Origin: Actinomycetales bacterium
GTDB lineage: Bacteria > Actinomycetota > Actinomycetes > S36-B12
NCBI GenBank assembly: GCA_018970765.1
Contig: JAGWVT010000004.1
Coordinates: forward strand, 28,729 to 92,728
DNA length: 64,000 nt
Direction of reading: 5' to 3'
Under the pieces are notes generated by a model. The model did not search any database. It was not told where the DNA came from and saw nothing but the letters and a program-made list of their open reading frames with translations. Shown in pieces: positions 18,158-26,732 of this stretch (position 1 is its first letter; every line of letters starts with the position of its first letter). Both the position numbers and the translations under genes were made by a program.

Positions 18158-19846
18158 ATGTCTGACAGTGACCTGTTCGCGCGTGCGCGGGCATGGGCTG
18201 CGGACGACCCAGATCTGCGCACCCAACAAGCCTTACTGCAAAACATCGCGTTGGCTAGCAGTGGTGATGACAACGCGCTTGATGAACTCGCCAGTGCATT
18301 TGCTGGTCCACTAACCTTCGGCACGGCCGGGCTCCGGGCGCCGTTGGGCGCCGGTCCTGCGCGGATGAACCGCGTTGTCGTGATGCAGGCGGCCGCCGGG
18401 TTAGCCAACTACCTGCTGACCAACCATGCAGACGGGTGTGCAGTGGTGATCGGCTTTGATGCCCGCCATCAGTCGGATGAGTTCGCCGCGGCCACCGCAC
18501 AGGTGCTCACCGGATACGGGATAGACGCGATGGTGCTGCCTCGGCCGCTGCCAACACCGGTCCTAGCGTTCGCAGTGCGCCACTTGGGTTGCGCCGCCGG
18601 CGTGATGGTCACAGCAAGTCACAATCCGGCTCAGGACAACGGCTACAAGGTCTACCTCGGTGACGGATGTCAGATTATTCCACCAGTTGATGCGCAGATC
18701 GCTGCAGGAATGCAGGCGGCCAGTCGGCGACCGGTACGAGAGATTCCCCTCGGCGGCAACTGGGTAACGCTCTCCGACCAGGTCGAACAGGCGTACCTAG
18801 ATGCGGTGACCGGCGCATTGGTTCGCACCTCAGCAAGTGGCGTGCGCTGCGTGTACACCCCACTGCACGGAGTCGGCGGAACCGTTTTTGAGGCAGCCAC
18901 CCAGCAGCTGGGTTGGCCCGCGCCTGAGCCAGTCGACGCGCAGTTCGTTCCCGATTCAGACTTCCCCACCGTCGCCTTTCCCAATCCCGAAGAGCCGGGC
19001 GCACTTGACCTTGCAGTTGCGCAGGCCCGCGCAACGAATCCTGATCTGGTGATTGCACATGATCCGGACGCCGATCGCTGCGCAGTTGCCGTACGCGACG
19101 AACATCGCGCTACTGACCCCACGGCATCGGGTCAGTGGCGCATGCTCACCGGCGATGAACTCGGTGCCATTCTGGCCTGGTGGTTGGCGAAGAGCTCAAC
19201 CGCTCCCGGATCAGTGCTCGCCCAATCCCTGGTCAGTTGCACGCTGATGGAATCAATCGCTAGGTCGGCGGGCTTGGGCTACGAACGAACACTGACCGGC
19301 TTCAAATGGATCGGACGAGTACCGGACCTGCGATTCGGGTACGAGGAGGCGCTCGGCTACTGCACGCAACCGACCGTGGTACGTGACAAGGATGGCATCG
19401 CTGCCGCACTGGCAGTCCTCGCCTGCACCGCGGCGCTACGGGATCAGGGTCGCACCCTGCTCGATGTCCTGGACGAGATTGCCTATCAGCATGGCCTTTA
19501 CCGAACAGCGCAGGTTTCCATCCGGGTTCGCCAGATCAATCAGATTCCCCAGATCATGCGAACCCTGCGCACCGCGCCCCCGGAGCGCATCGCCGAACTC
19601 CCCGTGCAGCAGGTGATCGACCTCGCGAACGGCTGGCAGGGCTTGCCTCCCACCGACGGCTTGATCCTGGACCTTGGCGACGCAAATCGGGTGATCATCC
19701 GACCGTCCGGGACCGAACCCAAGGTGAAGTGCTACCTGCAGGTGGTCGAACCGGTGACCACAGATCTGGCACACGCGCGCCAGGTGGCCAACCAGCGCAT
19801 CGAAGCCCTGCAATCCGCGATGCGAGCTCGACTGGAATCGTGGTGA
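18158..19846 (+). CDS. Phosphomannomutase/phosphopentomutase-like alpha-D-phosphohexomutase
   Basis: 562 residues, PGM2/PmmB-like. The phospho-serine loop is MVTASHNPAQDNGYKVY, the metal loop HDPDADRCAVAV, the sugar loop TGFKWIGRV with GYEEALGY, and the phosphate loop IIRPSGTEPKVK. Family members interconvert 1- and 6-phosphates (or 1- and 5-phosphates) of sugars. Position between pnp and deoC suggests it acts as phosphopentomutase here, turning (deoxy)ribose-1-phosphate into the 5-phosphate. That is inference from context, since no dedicated DeoB is visible. The gene lies 12 bp after pnp. Confidence 0.85.
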   Translation: MSDSDLFARARAWAADDPDLRTQQALLQNIALASSGDDNALDELASAFAGPLTFGTAGLRAPLGAGPARMNRVVVMQAAAGLANYLLTNHADGCAVVIGFDARHQSDEFAAATAQVLTGYGIDAMVLPRPLPTPVLAFAVRHLGCAAGVMVTASHNPAQDNGYKVYLGDGCQIIPPVDAQIAAGMQAASRRPVREIPLGGNWVTLSDQVEQAYLDAVTGALVRTSASGVRCVYTPLHGVGGTVFEAATQQLGWPAPEPVDAQFVPDSDFPTVAFPNPEEPGALDLAVAQARATNPDLVIAHDPDADRCAVAVRDEHRATDPTASGQWRMLTGDELGAILAWWLAKSSTAPGSVLAQSLVSCTLMESIARSAGLGYERTLTGFKWIGRVPDLRFGYEEALGYCTQPTVVRDKDGIAAALAVLACTAALRDQGRTLLDVLDEIAYQHGLYRTAQVSIRVRQINQIPQIMRTLRTAPPERIAELPVQQVIDLANGWQGLPPTDGLILDLGDANRVIIRPSGTEPKVKCYLQVVEPVTTDLAHARQVANQRIEALQSAMRARLESW

Positions 19847-19860
19847 ACGATTCGCCTGGC

Positions 19861-19866
19861 TACAGT
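19861..19866 (+). promoter_or_regulatory. -10 element of deoC
   Basis: TACAGT followed by six bases and GTG 19873. It decides the deoC start against the longer open frame. Confidence 0.55.
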
Positions 19867-19872
19867 GGCGGC

Positions 19873-20823
19873 GTGACCCTGCAGCAGGCCGGCGCATCGA
19901 TGGTGCCTGACACCATGGCTAGCCGGGAGATTGCGCAATTCCTGAATGGACTTCCCGGCGTTGATCAGGTTGGCGCCGAGGCGCGGGCTGCCAGCCTGGG
20001 CACCCGCTCGATTAAAGCCGGTTCCAAACTGTGGGCGCTGGATCTCGCGATTCGCATGGTTGACCTGACCACATTAGAGGGCATGGACACTCCGGGGAAG
20101 GTGCGTGCGCTGTGCGCCAAGGCACTTCGCCCCGATCCCACGGATCCGACCACCCCGAGCGTTGCCGCCGTGTGCGTCTATCCGGACCTCGTGAGCACCG
20201 CTCGTGCTGCCGTCGGCACCGCGGTGCACGTAGCTTCGGTGGCGACAGCCTTTCCCAGCGGTCGGGCGCGCTTAGACGTCAAACTCCTTGACACGGCCCA
20301 GGCGGTAGCCGACGGAGCCGACGAGATCGACATGGTGATCGACCGTGGAGCGTTCTTGTCCGGCAACATCACGAAGGCGTACGAGGAAATCATCGCTGTG
20401 AAGCAGGCCTGCGGCCCGGCGCACCTGAAGGTCATTCTGGAGACGGGCGAGTTGAAGACGCTCGATAACGTGCGCAGAGCAAGTTGGATGGCCATGCTGG
20501 CCGGCGCAGACATGATCAAGACGTCGACCGGCAAGGTCAATCCGGCTGCTACCCCACCGGTGACTCTGGTGATGTTGGAGGCAGTGCGAGATTTCTGGCT
20601 GACTTCAGGCCGTCGCATCGGCGTCAAGGCCGCCGGAGGAATCCGCACCGCCAAGGACGCCATCAAGTACCTCGTCCTGGTGAACGAAACCGCAGGCCCG
20701 GACTGGCTGGACCCGGATTACTTCAGATTCGGTGCCAGCACGCTCCTCAACGATCTGTTGCTGCAGCGTCAGCGAATGGCATCCGGGCATTACTCCGGCC
20801 CCGACTACGTGACGATCGATTGA
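19873..20823 (+). CDS. deoC: Deoxyribose-phosphate aldolase
   Basis: 316 residues from GTG 19873. It cleaves 2-deoxyribose-5-phosphate to glyceraldehyde-3-phosphate and acetaldehyde. Features: SVAAVCVYP near 94, VASVATAFPSG near 117, EIDMVIDRG near 150, the Schiff-base lysine region MIKTSTGKVNP near 215, and GVKAAGGIRTAKDA near 252. The N-terminal extension of about 60 residues is typical of the longer actinobacterial forms. An aldehyde dehydrogenase gene with a strong ribosome-binding site follows after 11 bp, a sensible partner for removing acetaldehyde. Confidence 0.93.
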   Translation: MTLQQAGASMVPDTMASREIAQFLNGLPGVDQVGAEARAASLGTRSIKAGSKLWALDLAIRMVDLTTLEGMDTPGKVRALCAKALRPDPTDPTTPSVAAVCVYPDLVSTARAAVGTAVHVASVATAFPSGRARLDVKLLDTAQAVADGADEIDMVIDRGAFLSGNITKAYEEIIAVKQACGPAHLKVILETGELKTLDNVRRASWMAMLAGADMIKTSTGKVNPAATPPVTLVMLEAVRDFWLTSGRRIGVKAAGGIRTAKDAIKYLVLVNETAGPDWLDPDYFRFGASTLLNDLLLQRQRMASGHYSGPDYVTID

Positions 20824-20834
20824 GGGACATATCC

Positions 20835-22274
20835 ATGGTCTTCGAGTACGCACCCGCACCGGAATCCCGTGCCCTAGCGACGATTGCCAGTTCCTATGGA
20901 CTGTTCATCGACGGCAACTTCGTTGACCCGATCGACGGGTCGCAGTTCAAGACCGTCAACCCGGCCACCGAAGAGGTCCTCAGCGAGATCAGTCAGGCAG
21001 GTCCGGCCGATGTCGACCGCGCCGTAGTCGCCGCGCGCCGCGCCTACGAGCAGGTATGGGGTCCGATGACGGGCCGGGAGCGTGCCAAGTATCTGTTCCG
21101 CATTGCACGCATCATTCAGGAGCGATCGCGGGAACTCGCTGTGCTGGAGACACTGGACAATGGCAAGCCCATTCGCGAATCACGCGATGTGGACCTGCCG
21201 CTGGTGGCTGCTCATTTCTTCTATCACGCAGGGTGGGCGGACAAACTCGAGTACGCCGGCCTCGGCAGTGCGCCGCGGCCGCTCGGAGTTGCCGCGCAGG
21301 TGATTCCATGGAACTTTCCGCTGCTGATGCTGGCCTGGAAGATTGCGCCGGCACTGGCCTGCGGCAACACCGTGGTGCTCAAGCCTGCCGAGACCACGCC
21401 GCTGACGGCACTGGCTTTCGCCGAAATCTGCCAGCAGGCCGAACTGCCGGCAGGCGTGGTAAACATCATCACCGGTGATGGTTCAACGGGTCGCGCACTT
21501 GTCGAGCACAGCGGTATCGACAAGGTAGCGTTTACTGGATCCACCGACGTGGGCAAGGCCATTCAGCGCGCAGTTGCCGGAACAAGCAAGCGGCTGACTC
21601 TTGAGTTGGGTGGCAAGGCCGCAAACATCGTGTTCGACGACGCACCGATCGATCAGGCAGTCGAAGGCATCGTCAACGGCATCTTCTTCAACCAGGGACA
21701 TGTCTGCTGCGCTGGCTCCCGCCTGCTGCTCCAAGAATCCGTTGCCGACTCGGTGATCGAGGCGCTCAAGCGGCGTCTTTGCACGCTGCGCCTAGGCGAC
21801 CCGATGGACAAGAACACCGATATTGGCGCCATCAACTCTGCTGAACAATGGTCACGCATCGATGCACTCGTGCGGTCTGGTGAGGATGAGGGTGCCGAGC
21901 GTTGGTCGATGCCCTGCCAGATCCCCGAACGCGGCTGGTGGTTCCCGCCCACGCTGTTCACCTCAGTGACCCAGGCCCACCGGATCGCCCGCGAAGAGAT
22001 CTTTGGTCCGGTGCTTTCAGTTCTCACCTTCCGCACGCCAGATGAAGCCATCGAGAAGGCCAACAACACCCCGTACGGACTCAGTGCAGGGATCTGGACG
22101 GAGAAAGGCAGTCGGATTCTCTGGATGGCGAATCGACTGCGTGCGGGTGTGGTCTGGGCGAACACGTTCAATCGCTTCGATCCCGCGAGCCCCTTTGGTG
22201 GGTTCAAGGAATCCGGCTTCGGTCGCGAGGGCGGACGACAAGGCCTGGCTGCGTATCTGGAGCGTGCATCATGA
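20835..22274 (+). CDS. NAD(P)-dependent aldehyde dehydrogenase
   Basis: 479 residues, full-length ALDH. ATG 20835 has GAGGGA seven bases upstream. Catalytic features are all present: IPWNFP at 157-162, KPAETTPL at 183-190, FTGSTDVG at 233-240, the general base Glu257 in LELGG, and the nucleophile Cys291 in NQGHVCC. The C-terminal EEIFGPV and FGGFKESG are intact. Next to deoC it probably oxidises the acetaldehyde from deoxyribose phosphate. The same aldehyde would come from the putative 5-deoxysugar aldolase at 34275-36284. The next ALDH-like gene overlaps its stop (ATGA). Confidence 0.9.
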   Translation: MVFEYAPAPESRALATIASSYGLFIDGNFVDPIDGSQFKTVNPATEEVLSEISQAGPADVDRAVVAARRAYEQVWGPMTGRERAKYLFRIARIIQERSRELAVLETLDNGKPIRESRDVDLPLVAAHFFYHAGWADKLEYAGLGSAPRPLGVAAQVIPWNFPLLMLAWKIAPALACGNTVVLKPAETTPLTALAFAEICQQAELPAGVVNIITGDGSTGRALVEHSGIDKVAFTGSTDVGKAIQRAVAGTSKRLTLELGGKAANIVFDDAPIDQAVEGIVNGIFFNQGHVCCAGSRLLLQESVADSVIEALKRRLCTLRLGDPMDKNTDIGAINSAEQWSRIDALVRSGEDEGAERWSMPCQIPERGWWFPPTLFTSVTQAHRIAREEIFGPVLSVLTFRTPDEAIEKANNTPYGLSAGIWTEKGSRILWMANRLRAGVVWANTFNRFDPASPFGGFKESGFGREGGRQGLAAYLERAS

Positions 22275-23137
22275 CCGAGGACCGGATCGGCGTCCGCAAG
22301 ACCCTGAAACTTTTCGTCGGTGGCGCGTTTCCGCGCAGTGAATCGGGGCGCAGTTACCCCGTCACCACCAACGAGGGTGCCTTCCTTGCCAATGCATCCC
22401 AGGCCTCGCGCAAGGATGCCCGCGATGCAGTCCTCGCGGCGCGCGCCGCGGTGGGACCCTGGACGAAGGCCACGGCCTACAACCGCGGTCAGGTGCTGTA
22501 CCGAGTGGCCGAGGTCATGGAAGGTCGTCGCAGCCAATTCATCGAGGAGGTCAGTCAGGCCGAGGGAGTTAACACCGCATCAACGCAGGTCGACGCGGCG
22601 ATTGACCGCATGGTTTGGTACGCCGGATGGGCAGACAAGTACGCGCAAGTCCTCGGCTCCAGCAATCCGGTGGCCGGGCCCTACTTTGACTTCTCCCTAC
22701 CCGAACCCACCGGCGTGGTCGTGGCGGTGGCACCGAGTTCCTCAAGTCTGCTCGGGTTGGTGAGCATGGTGGCACCCATCATCGTCACCGGAAACACGGT
22801 GATCGCCATCGCCAGCCAACCGCATCCGGCCCCCGCGATCGCTCTGGCCGAAGTCCTGGCCACTTCGGACCTGCCCGGTGGCGTCGTCAACATCCTGACC
22901 GGTGACCCTGCAGAAATCACCCCCTGGCTGGCATCACATGCGGATGTCAACGCGCTCGACCTCAGTGGTGTTGCCTCCGAAGACCTCGTTCGGGAGTTAC
23001 AAATCGCAGCGGCGGATACCGTCAAGCGCGTACATCGCTGGCCTGCGCAGCCTGCCGATCTGGTTGCACCGCCCGGCATCGACCGACTCAGTGCATTCGT
23101 GGAGACCAAGACGGTCTGGCACCCCATGGGTGTCTAG
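22271..23137 (+). CDS. Truncated aldehyde dehydrogenase homolog without catalytic domain
   Basis: 288 residues aligned by eye to the N-terminal part of ALDH: KLFVGGAFPRSESG at about 13-26, PTGVVVAVAPSSSS at the position of the NAD-binding PWNFP segment, and LPGGVVNILTG near 206. It stops shortly after the point where ELGG and the catalytic cysteine would occur. PWNFP is replaced by serines and no catalytic Cys or Glu is present. It is coupled to the complete ALDH by a four-base overlap, as in other actinobacterial deoC-ALDH-ALDH clusters. It may be a regulatory or structural partner of that enzyme. The reading frame is clean, so I call it a gene rather than a pseudogene. Confidence 0.75.
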   Translation: MTEDRIGVRKTLKLFVGGAFPRSESGRSYPVTTNEGAFLANASQASRKDARDAVLAARAAVGPWTKATAYNRGQVLYRVAEVMEGRRSQFIEEVSQAEGVNTASTQVDAAIDRMVWYAGWADKYAQVLGSSNPVAGPYFDFSLPEPTGVVVAVAPSSSSLLGLVSMVAPIIVTGNTVIAIASQPHPAPAIALAEVLATSDLPGGVVNILTGDPAEITPWLASHADVNALDLSGVASEDLVRELQIAAADTVKRVHRWPAQPADLVAPPGIDRLSAFVETKTVWHPMGV

Positions 23138-24003
23138 GCGAGCAAGCGCCGAGCGATCGACCCGGCGGTCGCTCCGTAACTGCCCCCGAAGAGTGTTGCA
23201 TGCACCAGCAGCGGGTAGAGCTGGTGCACGACGACGCGCTGCTGCCAGCCAGCAGCCAGCGGCCGCGACTCTTGGTAGACCTCAAGCACCACGTCGAGAA
23301 ATGGCAGGCCGAAGAGGGCCAGCATCGCCAGATCAGATTCCCGGTGACCACCGTGCGCTGACGGATCGACGAGGACGACATCACGGTTACGCCACAGGAC
23401 ATTGCCGCTCCACAAATCGCCGTGGAGCCGCGCCGGGTCCTCACTGGGACCGCAAAGCAACGGATCGTCGTCGGCGAGTCGTGCGGCAAGTTCCTCGATG
23501 ACAGTGAGGTCGGCCTCCGCCAGCTGCTGCTGACGAAAGGCTAGGTTCGCAAACGGCCTCAGGCGCGCGTGCGCGTAGAACTGACCGAAGTGGTGCCAGT
23601 GTCCACCAGGCAGTGTCAGTTCGGCGATGAATCCGCGTTCACATCCGGGTGGCAGATCTCCATAGGTGTCCGCACCGGCTGCGTGTGTGCGGGCCAAAGC
23701 CGCGCCAAAGCTCGCCGCCGCGCGCGCGGATGGTGCCGTGGTGATGATCTGCTCAAGCAGCAGCCGATCGAGCCCAACCTCGAAGACTCGTGGTGTCTTA
23801 CACCCGTCCTCAACCTCGCCCAACCACCGCAGCCCGGCGGCCTCATAGGCATAGCCGGCTGCCGAGGTGCCATGGTGTGTCTTGACGAAGACTGCTGCCT
23901 TCTGGCGCCTCAGGACTCCTCGTCCTGCTGACGACGTCGACGGATGACGAGTACGGCCACCGTGACACCCACAACGGCTGCTCCGCCCGCCAACAGGATC
24001 CAT
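23134..24003 (-). CDS. Fructosamine/ketosamine kinase family protein (N-terminus uncertain)
   Basis: Up to 289 codons. Family features: AAVFVKTHHG near residue 37, the catalytic RLHGDLWSGNVLW, the metal-binding VDPSAHGGHRESDLAML, and a C-terminal VHQLYPLLVHATLFGGSY. Members phosphorylate ketoamines or related small metabolites. The first about 30 residues are Gly/Arg/Ser-rich, not family-like, and lie inside the next gene upstream (94-bp overlap). No ATG, GTG or TTG occurs between 24003 and the kinase core. The realistic options are ATG 24003, a CTG at 23913 that overlaps the upstream TGA, or a core lacking its first strand. It ends tail to tail with the short ALDH, the two stop codons sharing CTAG. 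Confidence 0.7.
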   Translation of the reverse strand: MDPVGGRSSRCGCHGGRTRHPSTSSAGRGVLRRQKAAVFVKTHHGTSAAGYAYEAAGLRWLGEVEDGCKTPRVFEVGLDRLLLEQIITTAPSARAAASFGAALARTHAAGADTYGDLPPGCERGFIAELTLPGGHWHHFGQFYAHARLRPFANLAFRQQQLAEADLTVIEELAARLADDDPLLCGPSEDPARLHGDLWSGNVLWRNRDVVLVDPSAHGGHRESDLAMLALFGLPFLDVVLEVYQESRPLAAGWQQRVVVHQLYPLLVHATLFGGSYGATAGSIARRLLA

Positions 24004-24173
24004 GGAGCCCAGCGGCGACTGGCCTCCAACGCCTGCTCTGCACGCTCAAGAGTGGTGTCAGCAACACCCAGTACCGAGTCCGCCCGGTCGAGGGCTTGGC
24101 GAATCCGATCGAGTTCCTCGCGGACGTCCTCAACCCGTTCCTGACCCGTCTCGACAACATCAAGTAGCGCCAT
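23910..24173 (-). CDS. Small membrane-anchored coiled-coil protein
   Basis: 87 residues. A heptad-rich helix of about 45 residues (ERVEDVREELDRIRQALDRA and onward) is followed by one membrane helix near 55-77 (ILLAGGAAVVGVTVAVLVI) and a basic-then-acidic tail RRRRQQDEES. A GGGAGG six bases before ATG 24173 is a strong ribosome-binding site. I recognise no family. It may be a scaffold or a short single-pass protein. The kinase-like gene overlaps its 3' end. Confidence 0.7.
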   Translation of the reverse strand: MALLDVVETGQERVEDVREELDRIRQALDRADSVLGVADTTLERAEQALEASRRWAPWILLAGGAAVVGVTVAVLVIRRRRQQDEES

Positions 24174-24203
24174 AACTTGCCTCCCTCGAACGACGCTGCA
24201 AGG

Positions 24204-25370
24204 TTATCCAGCGCCCGCGCCGGTGGCTATTCGGGTCGCCAACTCCTCACGTAATGACGCGAACCCCGGCTTGATTTGCGTGTTGATGATGCCCAGACGC
24301 TCATCGAAGGGAATGAATGAGCTCTTCATGGCATTCACTGTGAACCACTGCAGGTCGTCAAGGCCGTAGCCGAACGCCTCGCTCAGGAGTGTCATTTCAC
24401 GAGTCATGGATGTACCGGACATCAGGCGGTTGTCGGTATTCACTGTGACGCGGAAGCCGAGTTTGCGCAGCAGGCCGATGGGGTGCGTCGCGATCGACGT
24501 CGCCGCCCCCGTCTGGACATTCGAGGAGGGACACATCTCTAGTGGAATACGCCGATCCCGAACGTACGAGGCAAGTGGGCCGAGGGTCACCCTGCCGTCC
24601 GCGTCGACCTGAATATCGTCAACGATCCGCACACCATGGCCGAGCCGGTCCGCACCACACCACTGGATCGCCTCCCAGATACTTGGCAGCCCGAATGCCT
24701 CGCCCGCATGTATGGTGAAGTGCGCGTTCTCCCGTCGCAAGTACTCGAAAGCATCCAGATGACGCGTTGGCGGAAATCCCGCCTCGGCACCAGCGATATC
24801 GAAACCCACCACTCCACGATCGCGGTACGCCACCACGAGTTCGGCAATGTTTCGGGCATGCGTCGCGGTCCGCATGGCGGTCAGCAGAAGGCCAATTCGG
24901 ATCTGCCGGCCCTGCTCGCGCATCAGCACGACCCCTTCATCCACACCAGCTAGGACCGCCTCGACAATCTGCGCCTCGGTGAGTCCTCGCTCCACGTGTA
25001 GCTCGGGTGCATAGCGCAATTCGGCGTAGACCACGCCGTCTGCGGCCAGATCCTCGACGCACTCACGGGCAACGCGCTGCAGGGCCTGTGCGGTCTGGGT
25101 GACACCAACAGTGTGCTTGAACGTTTCCAGGTAACGCTCCAAGGAGCCTGAGTAGGCCGCATCGGCGAACCAGCGGGCGAGTGCACTCGCATCCGTACTG
25201 GGCAGATCCTGATAGCCGGACTCCAGCGCCAGGTCAATCACCGTCTGTGGTCGTAGGCCACCATCAAGATGATCGTGGAGCAGCACCTTTGGTGCGCGGC
25301 GAACTATGTCTTCTGGTACCGGCGCAAATTGTCCAGCTGCGGCAACTGCCATCGGGTCTGTGGAGATCAT
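24204..25370 (-). CDS. add: Adenosine deaminase
   Basis: 388 residues. It deaminates adenosine and deoxyadenosine to inosine and deoxyinosine. Zinc ligands lie in [10 protein letters not shown] (His32, His34). Later come [11 protein letters not shown], the zinc/catalytic segment FTIHAGEA near 218, HGVRIVDD near 246, and TVNTDN with the last metal aspartate. ATG 25370 lies six bases from TAGGTT on the same strand. Its inosine products feed Pnp (17315-18145) and the nucleoside hydrolase (32039-32986). The divergent DMT transporter gene shares its promoter region. Confidence 0.94.
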   Translation of the reverse strand: MISTDPMAVAAAGQFAPVPEDIVRRAPKVLLHDHLDGGLRPQTVIDLALESGYQDLPSTDASALARWFADAAYSGSLERYLETFKHTVGVTQTAQALQRVARECVEDLAADGVVYAELRYAPELHVERGLTEAQIVEAVLAGVDEGVVLMREQGRQIRIGLLLTAMRTATHARNIAELVVAYRDRGVVGFDIAGAEAGFPPTRHLDAFEYLRRENAHFTIHAGEAFGLPSIWEAIQWCGADRLGHGVRIVDDIQVDADGRVTLGPLASYVRDRRIPLEMCPSSNVQTGAATSIATHPIGLLRKLGFRVTVNTDNRLMSGTSMTREMTLLSEAFGYGLDDLQWFTVNAMKSSFIPFDERLGIINTQIKPGFASLREELATRIATGAGAG

Positions 25371-25376
25371 GACAGG

Positions 25377-25386
25377 AACCTAGCGT
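25377..25386. promoter_or_regulatory. Overlapping divergent -10 elements of add and a DMT transporter
   Basis: On the minus strand TAGGTT (25382-25377) ends six bases before the add ATG. On the plus strand TAGCGT (25381-25386) ends nine bases before the transporter GTG. The two hexamers share the central TA of CTAG, so polymerase cannot occupy both at once. Confidence 0.55.
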
Positions 25387-25395
25387 GCCCCCGCG

Positions 25396-26301
25396 GTGGG
25401 TGACCTGCTTGGATTATGTGTGATCAGCATCGTCTTCGGCCTTGCCACGGCAACACTCTTCTCGGTGAGTTCACTGGCAGCCTCTCGGGCGGTCCGATCC
25501 ATCTCAAGCCCGGCCACCGTCGCCTGGGCGATGACCTTTGGCGGCCTGATACTGCTCCCGTGGCTCATCATCAGTGGCCCTCCCCCGCAATTTGCCCTCG
25601 TTGATTTTGCTTGGTGGTGTGCCGCTGGTGCAGGCAACATCATCGGACTTCTGCTGGCCTATGTGGCATTTCGTCACGGCAAGGTCGGGCTGATTACCGC
25701 CATCGTTTCGACCGAGGGAGCCATCGCCGCGGTGATCGCCGTGGCTTTCGGTGAAGGCCTGTTGCCGATCGCGGGAATCATCCTGCTGATCATCATGGTG
25801 GGCATCGTGTTGGCCGCACTTGCACCGGATCCAGCACCAATTGCCCACGAACGGCCCGCTCTTGCCGTCGGATTAGGGGTACTTGCCTCGGGCGCCTTCG
25901 GGGTGAGCCTGTTCGCCTTCGGTCACCTCAGTGACAGCATGCCCATGCCTTGGCTCCTGATGTCAACACGGGTCATCGGAGTGGTCATCATCGCCCTGCC
26001 CATGCTGGTGTTGTTTTTGGTGCGGCGCGAGCGCTCCGAGCGAAGCGATGCCCCTGCGCGATTCCGCAAGGCCCTGCCATACGTCCTCACGATCAGTGTT
26101 GCGGAGGTCGTGGGGTTCGTCTGCTTCACCCTTGGTACGAGGGATGCTATTGCGGTTACCTCGGTCCTAGCATCCATGTACGCGCCCTTGACCGCGGTCG
26201 CTGCGTACCTGTTGTTCAAGGAGCGACTTGGTCGCTGGCAGATCGTGGGAGTCGTGATTGTGGTCACCGGTGTCATCGGGCTGTCACTGGCGCGTGGTTG
26301 A
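25396..26301 (+). CDS. EamA/DMT-family transporter
   Basis: 301 residues with ten predicted hydrophobic helices and two EamA repeats. The first repeat starts at ISIVFGLATATLFSVSS and the second at VLASGAFGVSLFAFG. A short charged loop with RRERSERSD sits in the middle, and the C-terminal YLLFKERLGRWQIVGVVIVVTG is a typical EamA ending. Substrates of this superfamily range from metabolites to nucleotide-sugars. Between add and cdd a nucleoside or base substrate is conceivable but unproven. Start GTG 25396 follows TAGCGT by nine bases. Confidence 0.85.
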   Translation: MGDLLGLCVISIVFGLATATLFSVSSLAASRAVRSISSPATVAWAMTFGGLILLPWLIISGPPPQFALVDFAWWCAAGAGNIIGLLLAYVAFRHGKVGLITAIVSTEGAIAAVIAVAFGEGLLPIAGIILLIIMVGIVLAALAPDPAPIAHERPALAVGLGVLASGAFGVSLFAFGHLSDSMPMPWLLMSTRVIGVVIIALPMLVLFLVRRERSERSDAPARFRKALPYVLTISVAEVVGFVCFTLGTRDAIAVTSVLASMYAPLTAVAAYLLFKERLGRWQIVGVVIVVTGVIGLSLARG

Positions 26302-26303
26302 GC

Positions 26304-26732
26304 TCACGCCTGAAAACTGCGTTCCTCTGCCCGATCGACAAGGTCTTGTGGGCCGAATGCCTGAGGTAGAACCGTGCTCATTGGCAGGATTCCCTCCGGA
26401 GTAGCCAGCAGGGTCGTAGGTGTGCCATGTTCCCAGAGCAACTGTCGGCAACGTCCACAAGGCATTAACGCTTGCCCATGCTGATCAACGCAGGCTACGG
26501 CAACAAGATGCCCGCCTCCCGTGGCATGGATATTGGAGACCATGCCACACTCCGCGCACAGGCCTAGGCCGTAGCAGGCGTTCTCCACATTGCAGCCGAC
26601 CACGATTCGTCCATCGTCCATCAGGCCCGCGACACCTACCTTGAAGCGCGAATAGGGCGCATAGGCCTTGGCCATGATTGCGATGGCCTCGGCGGTCAAC
26701 AGATCCCAATCAACTTCAGGCGTGGACATCAC
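26304..26732 (-). CDS. cdd: Cytidine deaminase
   Basis: 142 residues, the small tetrameric type. It converts cytidine and deoxycytidine to uridine and deoxyuridine. KVGVAGL, NVENACYG and the catalytic Cys59-Ala-Glu61 are visible, with PCGRC (Cys92, Cys95) supplying the other zinc ligands. Start is GTG 26732 (overlapping the permease stop by four) or the next codon ATG 26729; either couples it to the transporter. Being the last gene of the importer operon fits use on imported pyrimidine nucleosides. Confidence 0.93.
   Translation of the reverse strand: MMSTPEVDWDLLTAEAIAIMAKAYAPYSRFKVGVAGLMDDGRIVVGCNVENACYGLGLCAECGMVSNIHATGGGHLVAVACVDQHGQALMPCGRCRQLLWEHGTPTTLLATPEGILPMSTVLPQAFGPQDLVDRAEERSFQA

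Noticed and set aside
20484..20834. N-terminal extension of the ALDH open frame
   Set aside because: Overlaps deoC out of frame; the ribosome-binding site and family homology place the start at 20835.
22271..23137. Short ALDH as a pseudogene
   Set aside because: The frame is intact, coupled to the upstream gene and ends cleanly; I see no continuation of ALDH motifs downstream in any frame.
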